Source: Phycisphaeraceae bacterium (GTDB lineage Bacteria > Planctomycetota > Phycisphaerae > Phycisphaerales > UBA1924). From it: DNA of 7,347 nt. The DNA is taken from NCBI GenBank assembly GCA_009827215.1, contig WUAJ01000116.1, forward strand, positions 1 through 7,347, given 5' to 3'. This document shows, piece by piece, positions 1-5,690 of the stretch. Numbering within the stretch: the stretch's first letter is position 1; every line of letters starts with the position of its first letter. Below the pieces are notes generated by a model, which searched no databases, was not told the origin of the DNA, and saw only the letters and a list, made by a program, of their open reading frames with translations. The translations under genes and the position numbers were made by a program.

Positions 1-824
1 CCCTTCCGATACCATCGAAATGCTCCGGCACCGTCCTAGGACAGAAGGTCGGCGACAAAAACACGCTCCAACAAATCGGCTATCTCCCAGAGCATCACCG
101 CTTCCCAGCGTACCTCACAGGCAGGCAAGTCCTCGAATACTTCGGCGCCATGTCCGGCATCAAACGCAAGCAACGCAAAGCGAAAGCATCCGAACTCCTC
201 GAACTCGTCGGCATGGAGTCCTGGCACAAAGACAAACTCGGTTCCTACTCAAAGGGCATGCGCCAACGCGTCGGACTCGCGCAAGCACTCATGAACGACC
301 CCAAGCTCGTCGTCCTCGACGAACCCACCGACGGCGTAGACCCCTCCGGACGACGCGACATCCGCAACATCCTCTCGCACCTCAAAGACGAGGGACGCAC
401 CATTTTCCTCAACTCCCACCTCCTCTCCGAACTCGAGATGGTCTGCGACCGCGTCGCGATCATGGTCCACGGCCTCGTCCGCACGCAAGGCACGATCGAC
501 GAACTCACCGCCGATCAATCCGGATTCGTCATCACCACAACCAATCCAATCCCAGAGCACGCGTCCGCGGAACTCAACACCCTCTCGCTCCCAGAGCAAG
601 CAGAACATACCTCCGACAACACCATCGCATTCAAAACCGACGACGCGTCAAAAATCCAGCCCGCGATCGACACACTCCGTAAGCACAACATCGTGATCCA
701 GTCCGCCGGATTCATACGCCCCTCCCTCGAAGACCTCTTCATGCAAGTCGTCAGCACAGACCACGGCGACAAACCCGGAGCCATCTCAGGCGCCCGCTCG
801 AGCAAGAAGGGAGCCCAATCATGA
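1..824 (+). CDS. ABC transporter ATP-binding protein (ABC-2 type), 5' truncated by window edge
   Basis: ATPase subunit of an ABC-2-type transporter; it would power the permease encoded immediately downstream. The main frame is open from base 3 to the TGA at 822-824. The Walker A part lies outside the window. Seen in order: a Q-loop region reading IGYLPEH (about 63-83), the ABC signature as SYSKGMRQR (243-269), Walker B LVVLDEPT with D-loop GVDPSGR (about 306-350), and the H-loop NSHLL (411-425). A roughly 130-residue C-terminal extension ends in LEDLFMQVV, as is usual for this subfamily. ATG 150 is the first ATG in this frame, but homologous sequence continues upstream of it, so it is not the true start. 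At bases 2-25 family-like sequence (PSDTIEML) sits in another frame and rejoins this one if one C at 25-26 is dropped. The substrate cannot be told. Confidence 0.93.
   Translation, partial: LPIPSKCSGTVLGQKVGDKNTLQQIGYLPEHHRFPAYLTGRQVLEYFGAMSGIKRKQRKAKASELLELVGMESWHKDKLGSYSKGMRQRVGLAQALMNDPKLVVLDEPTDGVDPSGRRDIRNILSHLKDEGRTIFLNSHLLSELEMVCDRVAIMVHGLVRTQGTIDELTADQSGFVITTTNPIPEHASAELNTLSLPEQAEHTSDNTIAFKTDDASKIQPAIDTLRKHNIVIQSAGFIRPSLEDLFMQVVSTDHGDKPGAISGARSSKKGAQS
807..813 (+). promoter_or_regulatory. Ribosome binding site of the ABC permease gene
   Basis: AAGGGAG lies seven bases before ATG 821, inside the 3' end of the ATPase gene. It supports 821 as the permease start and adds to the ATGA overlap in keeping the two subunits co-translated. 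Confidence 0.7.
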
Positions 825-1999
825 TCCTCACCCAAACCGCCGCCATCTTCCTCGACGCCTACCGCGAGCTCAACGCCAAAAAACTGTTCTGGCTCACCCT
901 CGGACTCAACCTCCTCGTCGTCGTGCTCTACGCCGCACTCGGAATCAACGAGCGAGGCGTCACCCTCCTTCACTGGGAGTTCCAGAACGAGTTCTTTACC
1001 ACCGACCTCGTCTCGAAGGAACTCTTCTACAAACTCCAGTTCACCTCGTGGGGCATCCCGATCTGGTTGAGCTGGGCAACCGCGATCCTCGCGCTCGTCT
1101 CTACAGCAAGCATCATCCCCGATCTCGTATCAGGCGGAACCATCGAACCCGTGCTCTCCAAACCCATCGGACGCGTGCGCCTATTCCTCACAAAATACCT
1201 CACCGGACTCCTCTTTGTCGGACTCCAGGTCACCATCTTCTCCATCGGATGCATGCTCGTCATGGGAATACGAGGCGGCGCGTGGGAACCCAAACTCCTC
1301 CTCGCGATCCCCATCGTCCTCGCGTTCTTCAGCTACCTCTTCGCGTTCTGTGCCTTCGTCGGACTCATGACCCGCTCAACCATCGCCGCCCTCCTGCTCA
1401 CCATGCTCTTCTGGTTCGCGATATGGATCGTCAATGTCGGAGATGCGATGATGATCGCACAGCGTGAAGGCTCGATCCTCCAAGTCGAAGACGCAAATGC
1501 AGACATCGAAAAACAAACCACCTTCGCGAACAAACGAATCGAACAACTCCGCGAGCAAGGCAAACCCATCCCAGGAGAAGACGGCGAGGAACTCACCAAC
1601 GGCTACACCGACTCGCTCGAAGCCGTGAACCCAGCACTCAAACTCTCACGCTCCCGCCTTGTCTCTGCAGAAGAAGGCGCCGAAACATGGACAAAGTGGG
1701 CGAGCCATGTCATTCTTGTGAAAACCTTGCTTCCAAAGACGCAAGAAACCGTGGCCCTCCTTGAACGCAACCTGATCACACAAGAAGAAATCGCAATGCT
1801 GATGGGAATGAACGAAGAGCAAGCAGCCCGCATGAACCGCAACGAGAATGAGCCCGCGTTTGCAGATCCAAGAGCACCCGCTCGTGTTGAAGAGGCCATG
1901 CGTAAACGCTCCACCACATGGATCCTCGGGACCTCATTTGCATTCGAAGGTTTTTTGCTGTTGATCAGTTGCGTGGTGTTCGTGCGCCGAGACTTCTAA
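821..1999 (+). CDS. ABC-2 type transporter permease with large extracytoplasmic insert
   Basis: Membrane subunit (392 aa) partnering the upstream ATPase; the genes overlap at ATGA (821-824). Six likely membrane segments: residues about 22-42, 79-101, 122-150, 159-184, 187-205 and 366-388. The segment LSKPIGRVRLFLTKY (112-126), between the second and third helices, is typical of ABC-2 permeases and should be cytoplasmic. With that orientation and the C-terminal RRDF inside, the roughly 160-residue charged stretch 206-365 between helices 5 and 6 falls outside the membrane. It includes a likely coiled coil (about 222-246) and an amphipathic piece VKTLLPKTQETVALLERN (300-317). No catalytic motif was found in the insert. 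The substrate is unknown; similar pairs are often annotated only as multidrug or Cu-processing exporters, which I cannot confirm. The stop overlaps the proC stop on the other strand. Confidence 0.9.
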   Translation: MILTQTAAIFLDAYRELNAKKLFWLTLGLNLLVVVLYAALGINERGVTLLHWEFQNEFFTTDLVSKELFYKLQFTSWGIPIWLSWATAILALVSTASIIPDLVSGGTIEPVLSKPIGRVRLFLTKYLTGLLFVGLQVTIFSIGCMLVMGIRGGAWEPKLLLAIPIVLAFFSYLFAFCAFVGLMTRSTIAALLLTMLFWFAIWIVNVGDAMMIAQREGSILQVEDANADIEKQTTFANKRIEQLREQGKPIPGEDGEELTNGYTDSLEAVNPALKLSRSRLVSAEEGAETWTKWASHVILVKTLLPKTQETVALLERNLITQEEIAMLMGMNEEQAARMNRNENEPAFADPRAPARVEEAMRKRSTTWILGTSFAFEGFLLLISCVVFVRRDF

Positions 2000-2832
2000 C
2001 CCTCGCAACCGAGCTCAACACCGCGATCCCTCGCTGCAGTGAGTGCGCTCACAAACGCATCCATCACCCGATGCGAATCGAGTGTGGTCGTCGCCGCGTA
2101 GGTGGTCCCGTTCTTCGAGGTCACCTTGCTCCGCAGCGTCGCCGCGTCTTCGTCGGATACCTGAAGCAAGGACGCCGATCCGATCACTGTCTGCTCAACG
2201 ATGCGTCGTGCACCTGCTGGATCAAACCCAAGTTCAACCGCCGCGTTGGTCATCGCCTCAACCAAATAAAACACATACGCAGGACCGCTCCCCGCGACCG
2301 CTGTGAACGCGTCCATCATCGACTCATCGATCTGCACGACCTCCCCAACCGCCGACATCAGCGTGGTCGCAAGCTCAAGATCCTCGTCATTCGATGACCC
2401 ACTCCCCGAGATCGCCGACATCCCGAGTCCCACCGATGCTGGAGTGTTGGGCATCACCCGAATCACTCGGCACCGATCTCCCAACAACCCAGCAATCCGA
2501 TCCGATTTCGTCCCTGCAAGCACAGAGATCACCGTAGGAGTCAAACCCGCATCATCGATCACCCCCTCCATCCCATCCGCCGCAACTTCAAGCATCTGAG
2601 GTTTCACAGCGAACACAATCCCGCAACCATCCCCACCACACTCGCCAAGCCAACGGATCCCATCCGCAGCCGATGCGAATCCATGTGTATACAACCCGCG
2701 TCGATCCTCGCTCGGATCAATCACCCCAACACGCTCTGCATCGAGCACACCAGCTCGCTGAGCGCCACTGATAATCGCGTGAGCCATATTCCCACCACCA
2801 ACAAACACCATCGGCACCTGAATCTGATTCAT
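1996..2832 (-). CDS. proC: Pyrroline-5-carboxylate reductase
   Basis: Catalyses the last step of proline synthesis, the NAD(P)H-dependent reduction of 1-pyrroline-5-carboxylate to L-proline in the cytoplasm. The 278-aa product is close to the family's usual 265-280. Seen in order: an N-terminal Rossmann strand and dinucleotide loop VFVGGGNMA (9-17), AVKPQ (75-79), VMPNTPASVG (126-135), the substrate-site segment AVAGSGPAY (178-186), and the family signature VTSKNGTTYAA (237-247) near the C-terminus. ATG 2832 is chosen because it puts the Rossmann loop eight residues in, as expected; a longer TTG start at 2877 adds 15 residues without family character and overlaps the accA promoter region. A GGGGGAG upstream is too far (16 bases) to be a good ribosome binding site. 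It stands alone, divergent from accA, with no other proline genes in view. Confidence 0.96.
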   Translation of the reverse strand: MNQIQVPMVFVGGGNMAHAIISGAQRAGVLDAERVGVIDPSEDRRGLYTHGFASAADGIRWLGECGGDGCGIVFAVKPQMLEVAADGMEGVIDDAGLTPTVISVLAGTKSDRIAGLLGDRCRVIRVMPNTPASVGLGMSAISGSGSSNDEDLELATTLMSAVGEVVQIDESMMDAFTAVAGSGPAYVFYLVEAMTNAAVELGFDPAGARRIVEQTVIGSASLLQVSDEDAATLRSKVTSKNGTTYAATTTLDSHRVMDAFVSALTAARDRGVELGCEG

Positions 2833-2872
2833 GCCTATAGCGTACACGCTCCCCCAACCGCCGTCTTTGCGA

Positions 2873-2878
2873 TACAAT
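2873..2878 (+). promoter_or_regulatory. Putative -10 element for accA (possibly shared with proC)
   Basis: TACAAT lies 27 bases before the accA ATG and matches a sigma70-type -10 at five of six positions. No convincing -35 is present at 16-18 bases upstream. The opposite strand reads TATTGT across 2879-2874, a weaker -10 facing proC, so the element may serve both directions. Confidence 0.4.
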
Positions 2879-2892
2879 ACACGCGTTCAAAT

Positions 2893-2898
2893 AAGGGA
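2893..2898 (+). promoter_or_regulatory. Ribosome binding site of accA
   Basis: AAGGGA with seven bases to ATG 2906. It decides for this start over the in-frame ATG at 2831, which would add 25 residues unlike AccA and would overlap the proC start. Confidence 0.75.
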
Positions 2899-2905
2899 AA
2901 TCCAT

Positions 2906-3940
2906 ATGTCTACTTTCTACCAGCTTGAGTTCGAAAAACCCGTCGTCGCGATCGAAGAGGAAATCCAGCTCACTCGAAGAGCGATCGAATCCGATGGACC
3001 AGAAGTCCCAGCCCTCGGCGGGATCCAAGCTGAAGAAATCAAACCCAATCCAGCCGATCTGGAACTGCTCGAGAAGCGACGCATCCAGATGCTCAAGGAT
3101 GTCTACACCGACCTCTCTCCATGGAACACGGTCCGCGTCGCGCGTCATCCCAATCGACCACAAACCTCTGACTACATCAAGCACATCTGCCGCGACTTCT
3201 GCGAACTCCACGGCGACCGTGGATTCGCAGACGACCCCGCGATCATCACCGGATTTGGACGCATCGGAAACCGCAAATGCCTTGTGGTTGGACACCAAAA
3301 AGGAAAGACCACACAAGAAAAACTCGCGTGCCACTTCGGATGTGCTCATCCAGAAGGCTATCGCAAAGCGCTCGCAAAGATGCGCAAAGCCGAGAAGTTC
3401 GGACTCCCCATCGTCACCCTCGTTGACACCCCAGGCGCGTACCCTGGTCTCGGAGCAGAGGAGCGCGGACAAGCCGAAGCGATCGCGATGAACCTCCGCG
3501 AGATGAGCCGACTCAAAGTCCCCATCGTCTCGATCGTCATCGGAGAGGGCGGATCAGGCGGTGCGCTCGGAATCGCAGTCGCTGACCGCGTCGCGATGCT
3601 CGAATACTCGTGGTACTCCGTCATCTCACCCGAGGGATGTGCCGCGATTCTCTGGAAGCAAGCAAACGAGCAGACCAACAACGCCGCCGCGGTCGCACTA
3701 AACCTCACTGCAAAGGACAACCTCAAAAACGGAATTGTTGATGATGTCGTCCATGAACCACTTGGAGGCGCTCACCGGAACCACGAGGAAGCCTCCAAAC
3801 TCCTCCAGAACTGGATCGAATCCCAACTCAATGAACTCTGCGAGCAGGACCCTGAAGACCTCATCAACGCTCGCTACGAGCGTTTCCGGAAACTCGGAGA
3901 GGTCCAAATCGCGGAACCTAATCTCACCACCGCACAGTAA
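2906..3940 (+). CDS. accA: Acetyl-CoA carboxylase, carboxyltransferase subunit alpha
   Basis: Alpha subunit of the carboxyltransferase, which with AccD transfers CO2 from carboxybiotin on AccB to acetyl-CoA, giving malonyl-CoA, the first committed step of fatty-acid synthesis. The product has 344 aa (E. coli AccA: 319). Seen: the N-terminal LEFEKPVVAIEEEI (7-20), VARHPNRPQTSDYI (78-91), LHGDRGFADDPAI (101-113), VVGHQKGKTTQEK (127-139), VDTPGAYPGLGAEERGQ (173-189), the oxyanion-hole glycines GEGGSGGALGI (213-223), VISPEGCAAILW (239-250) and EPLGGAHRN (284-292). A short stretch at about 24-48 seems extra relative to E. coli and explains much of the greater length. AccA proteins of this kind lack the zinc ribbon, which is on AccD. 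No accB, accC or accD is nearby, so it appears to be transcribed alone. Confidence 0.97.
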   Translation: MSTFYQLEFEKPVVAIEEEIQLTRRAIESDGPEVPALGGIQAEEIKPNPADLELLEKRRIQMLKDVYTDLSPWNTVRVARHPNRPQTSDYIKHICRDFCELHGDRGFADDPAIITGFGRIGNRKCLVVGHQKGKTTQEKLACHFGCAHPEGYRKALAKMRKAEKFGLPIVTLVDTPGAYPGLGAEERGQAEAIAMNLREMSRLKVPIVSIVIGEGGSGGALGIAVADRVAMLEYSWYSVISPEGCAAILWKQANEQTNNAAAVALNLTAKDNLKNGIVDDVVHEPLGGAHRNHEEASKLLQNWIESQLNELCEQDPEDLINARYERFRKLGEVQIAEPNLTTAQ

Positions 3941-3947
3941 CCCCTGT

Positions 3948-3980
3948 TCTGATTTTATTCAGATATAACGACCGATATCT
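3948..3980. repeat. Two overlapping inverted repeats upstream of the dksA-like/lspA promoter
   Basis: TCTGA (3948-3952) pairs with TCAGA (3959-3963) across a 6-base loop. AGATAT (3961-3966) pairs with ATATCT (3975-3980) across an 8-base spacer. The two share bases 3961-3963, so they exclude each other as RNA hairpins. The second abuts the -35 hexamer at 3981, a usual place for an operator. The first could be a weak end-of-transcript hairpin for accA, but it lacks a following T run. Function is not shown. Confidence 0.4.
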
Positions 3981-4009
3981 TTGACAGCACATCCCGCTGC
4001 GCCTACCCT
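3981..4009 (+). promoter_or_regulatory. Sigma70-type promoter for the dksA-like/lspA unit
   Basis: A perfect -35 hexamer TTGACA (3981-3986) is followed after 17 bases by TACCCT (4004-4009), which keeps the key T, A and final T of a -10. Transcription would start near 4016, giving a leader of about 60 bases before the TTG start at 4075. This is the clearest promoter in the window. Confidence 0.6.
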
Positions 4010-4061
4010 TGCCCCCAGTTGGCTGGACCTTCCCGCGTGCTCTACTCGAGTCAGCCCATAA

Positions 4062-4065
4062 AGGA
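4062..4065 (+). promoter_or_regulatory. Ribosome binding site deciding the TTG start at 4075
   Basis: AGGA, within AAAGGA, stands nine bases before TTG 4075. No in-frame ATG exists near the start of the lysine tail; GTG at 4068 is out of frame. This site makes TTG 4075 the best start. Confidence 0.6.
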
Positions 4066-4074
4066 CGGTGCGTT

Positions 4075-5007
4075 TTGGCAAAGAAAACTACCAAAAAGAA
4101 GACCACCAAGAAGTCAGCGAAAAAAACCGCAAAGAAGACTTCCAAGAAGGTCACCAAGAAACCTGCGAAGAAAGCGGCAAAGAAAAAAACCGTGAAGAAA
4201 GCTCCCTCACGCACAACCAAAGCCACTAAGAAAAAAACAACGAAGAAAGCTGCTGCAAAGAAAACGACAAAGAAGGCTGCCAAGAAAACTACGAAAAAAA
4301 CAGCCAAGAAAACTGTAAAGAAAGCAGCTACCAAGACCGCAAAGAAAACTACCAAAAAAACAACGAAGAAAACAAGCAAGAAAGCCGCGACGACCAAATC
4401 AGATGAAAAGAAAGAAACACCCGCGGCTTCAGACTCCAAATCAAGCGACTCCAAAACCACGAAGAAACCAACTCGCTCGCGTAACAAGAAAAAGTCCCCA
4501 GAGGATTACGCACCACCATCGCGCCCTCTTCTCCTTGGACCAAACTCGTTGCTCAAAGGTGGACCGCTCATCGCATCCACGAAGCGAACAAAGAAGACAA
4601 CGAAAAAAGAAACAAAGGTTTCTCGCCGTACAAAGACCCCATTTACTCCGAAGCAACTCGATGAGTACAAACTCATCCTGCTCAAAAAGCGTGCAGAACT
4701 CGTCGGAGATGTCGAGCATCTTGAGGACGAAGCGCTCCGCTCCAACTCGGGTGAAACCCAGACCGCAAGCAACGCCGCGGAGTTTGGAAGTGAAAGCTTC
4801 GAGCAAGGGTTGAATCTTGATCTCGCCGCCGCGGATCGCCAGCTTATTCGTGAGATCGACGAAGCACTCGGACGGATCGCAGATCGGACCTACGGCCTGT
4901 GTCTCATGACACACCAACCGATCAAGAAGGCACGCCTCGAAGAACTCCCATGGGCCAAGTACTCCATCGAAGCCGCACGCATGATGGACCAGAAGTACCG
5001 CAACTAA
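4075..5007 (+). CDS. TraR/DksA-like protein with histone-H1-like lysine-rich N-terminal tail
   Basis: The 310-aa product (TTG start) has three parts. Residues 2-107 are a low-complexity tail of KKT/KKA/KKS units, with 49 lysines in 106 residues and a single arginine, like bacterial histone-H1-like tails. Residues 108-187 are a polar linker with a hydrophobic island RPLLLGPNSLLKGGPL (150-165) and a second basic cluster (about 170-187). Residues 188-310 resemble TraR/DksA proteins: two long helices around a tip, then YGLCLMTHQPIKKARLEELP (273-292) and WAKYSIEAARMM. The zinc-finger spacing C-x2-C-x17-C-x2-C is kept but the ligands are C276, T279, S297 and A300, so zinc binding is probably lost. 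The acidic DxxDxA of the E. coli DksA tip is not seen either. A role in DNA binding or nucleoid packing by the tail, and an RNA-polymerase or purely structural role for the C-terminal domain, are inferences. The stop overlaps the lspA start. Confidence 0.88.
   Translation: MAKKTTKKKTTKKSAKKTAKKTSKKVTKKPAKKAAKKKTVKKAPSRTTKATKKKTTKKAAAKKTTKKAAKKTTKKTAKKTVKKAATKTAKKTTKKTTKKTSKKAATTKSDEKKETPAASDSKSSDSKTTKKPTRSRNKKKSPEDYAPPSRPLLLGPNSLLKGGPLIASTKRTKKTTKKETKVSRRTKTPFTPKQLDEYKLILLKKRAELVGDVEHLEDEALRSNSGETQTASNAAEFGSESFEQGLNLDLAAADRQLIREIDEALGRIADRTYGLCLMTHQPIKKARLEELPWAKYSIEAARMMDQKYRN
4078..4395 (+). repeat. Degenerate purine-rich tandem repeat encoding the lysine tail
   Basis: Near-repeats of a 9-12-base unit such as AAGAAAACN encode KKT/KKA steps. 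The sense strand is almost pyrimidine-poor (AAG, AAA and ACN or GCN codons), unlike the C-rich coding strand of all neighbours. AAA and AAG are mixed within the copies, which breaks up perfect repeats and may limit slippage. Confidence 0.85.
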
Positions 5008-5690
5008 TGCCCTCAGAGCAAGATCAGAACAATCTTCCCACCACCATCCGCTCCAGCCGAGCCTGGTCCTGGCTCCTCATTACAACCATCTTCGGCATCA
5101 TCACCGATCTCGTCAGCAAATCACTCGCATTCGCACGCATCACCGATCTCCCTGTACACATAGATCGCTCGCAAGTGCTTACTGAACCCAACCTCGGAAA
5201 CCTGATCCCTCACCACGAACCAGTTGTTGTGATCCCAAAGCTGCTCGAGTTCACGCTCGTTCTCAATCCCGGCGCTGTCTTCGGCATCGGTGCCGGACAA
5301 CGCTGGTTCTTCATCATCTTCACGCTCTTCGCAATCGCCGTAGCGCTCCTGCTCTTTGCGAAATGGACCAAACCCAAGGACTGGACAGCACACGCAGGAT
5401 TCGGACTGATCATCTCCGGAGGCATCGGCAACCTTTACGACCGACTCGTCTTCGGATGCGTCCGCGACTTCATCCACCCACTCCCAGGTATGAAACTCCC
5501 CTTCGGGCTCACCTGGCCGGGAGGCGGCTCCGACGAGGTCTGGCCGTATGTCTCCAACATCGCGGACCTCTATCTGCTCATCGGAATTGGACTGCTCCTG
5601 ATCTACACATGGACCCAACCCGACCCCAAAGCCGTCGCGAAAAAAGAAACAAGTTCAACAACTGACGACTCAGTCCCGAGCGACAGTTGA
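5007..5690 (+). CDS. lspA: Lipoprotein signal peptidase (signal peptidase II)
   Basis: Inner-membrane aspartyl peptidase that removes the signal peptide from prolipoproteins after lipid attachment to the +1 cysteine. Family motifs in the 227-aa product: DLVSK (34-38) at the end of the first helix, LVLNPGAVFGIGAG (84-97), ISGGIGNLYDRLVFG (136-150) with D145, VRDFIHPLP (152-160), and YVSNIADLYLL (181-191) with D187. D145 and D187 fit the two catalytic aspartates. Membrane segments lie at about 17-40, 98-119, 129-147 and 184-202. It is longer than the usual 160-180 aa because of a long loop after the first helix (42-80), about 15-20 extra residues at 160-180 before the second catalytic motif, and a polar C-terminal tail (203-227). 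ATG 5007 overlaps the upstream TAA (TAATG) with no good ribosome binding site, so translation is probably coupled. An in-frame ATG at 4899 lies deep in the upstream gene and is unlikely. Confidence 0.96.
   Translation: MPSEQDQNNLPTTIRSSRAWSWLLITTIFGIITDLVSKSLAFARITDLPVHIDRSQVLTEPNLGNLIPHHEPVVVIPKLLEFTLVLNPGAVFGIGAGQRWFFIIFTLFAIAVALLLFAKWTKPKDWTAHAGFGLIISGGIGNLYDRLVFGCVRDFIHPLPGMKLPFGLTWPGGGSDEVWPYVSNIADLYLLIGIGLLLIYTWTQPDPKAVAKKETSSTTDDSVPSDS

Noticed and set aside
20..682. Long + reading frame rich in R, P, H and T
   Set aside because: It is a shifted frame of the ABC ATPase gene, which shows clear motifs in its own frame. Only its first bases (2-25) are of interest, as a possible frameshift remnant.
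2039..2052. GTGAG-N4-CTCAC hairpin 40 bases after the permease stop, as a terminator
   Set aside because: Five base pairs with no T run, inside proC coding sequence. Chance is a sufficient explanation.
2833..2877. N-terminal extension of proC from TTG 2877
   Set aside because: ATG 2832 places the dinucleotide-binding loop at the usual distance. The extension has no family character and covers the likely accA promoter.
2831..2905. N-terminal extension of accA from ATG 2831
   Set aside because: The ATG at 2906 has a good ribosome binding site and an AccA-like N-terminus. The longer form would overlap the proC start.
3479..3486. GCGATCGC palindrome, also at 6404-6411, resembling cyanobacterial HIP1
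   Set aside because: Both lie in coding sequence, and frequent GCGATC in this window fits its codon use (Ala-Ile and neighbours). Two copies do not show a repeat family.
4078..4395. The tandem repeat as a CRISPR array or minisatellite with its own role
   Set aside because: Units are short, unspaced and in frame with a continuous protein; there are no unique spacers and no cas genes.
3924..4487. Minus-strand frame giving a very hydrophobic F/V-rich protein that looks like membrane helices
   Set aside because: It is the antisense of the lysine codons (AAG/AAA read as CTT/TTT). It has no natural helix-loop pattern, no ribosome binding site and no family-like sequence.
4899..5006. N-terminal extension of lspA from ATG 4899
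   Set aside because: It lies within the conserved C-terminal domain of the upstream gene and is arginine- and histidine-rich, not membrane-like. The TAATG overlap at 5007 is the natural start.
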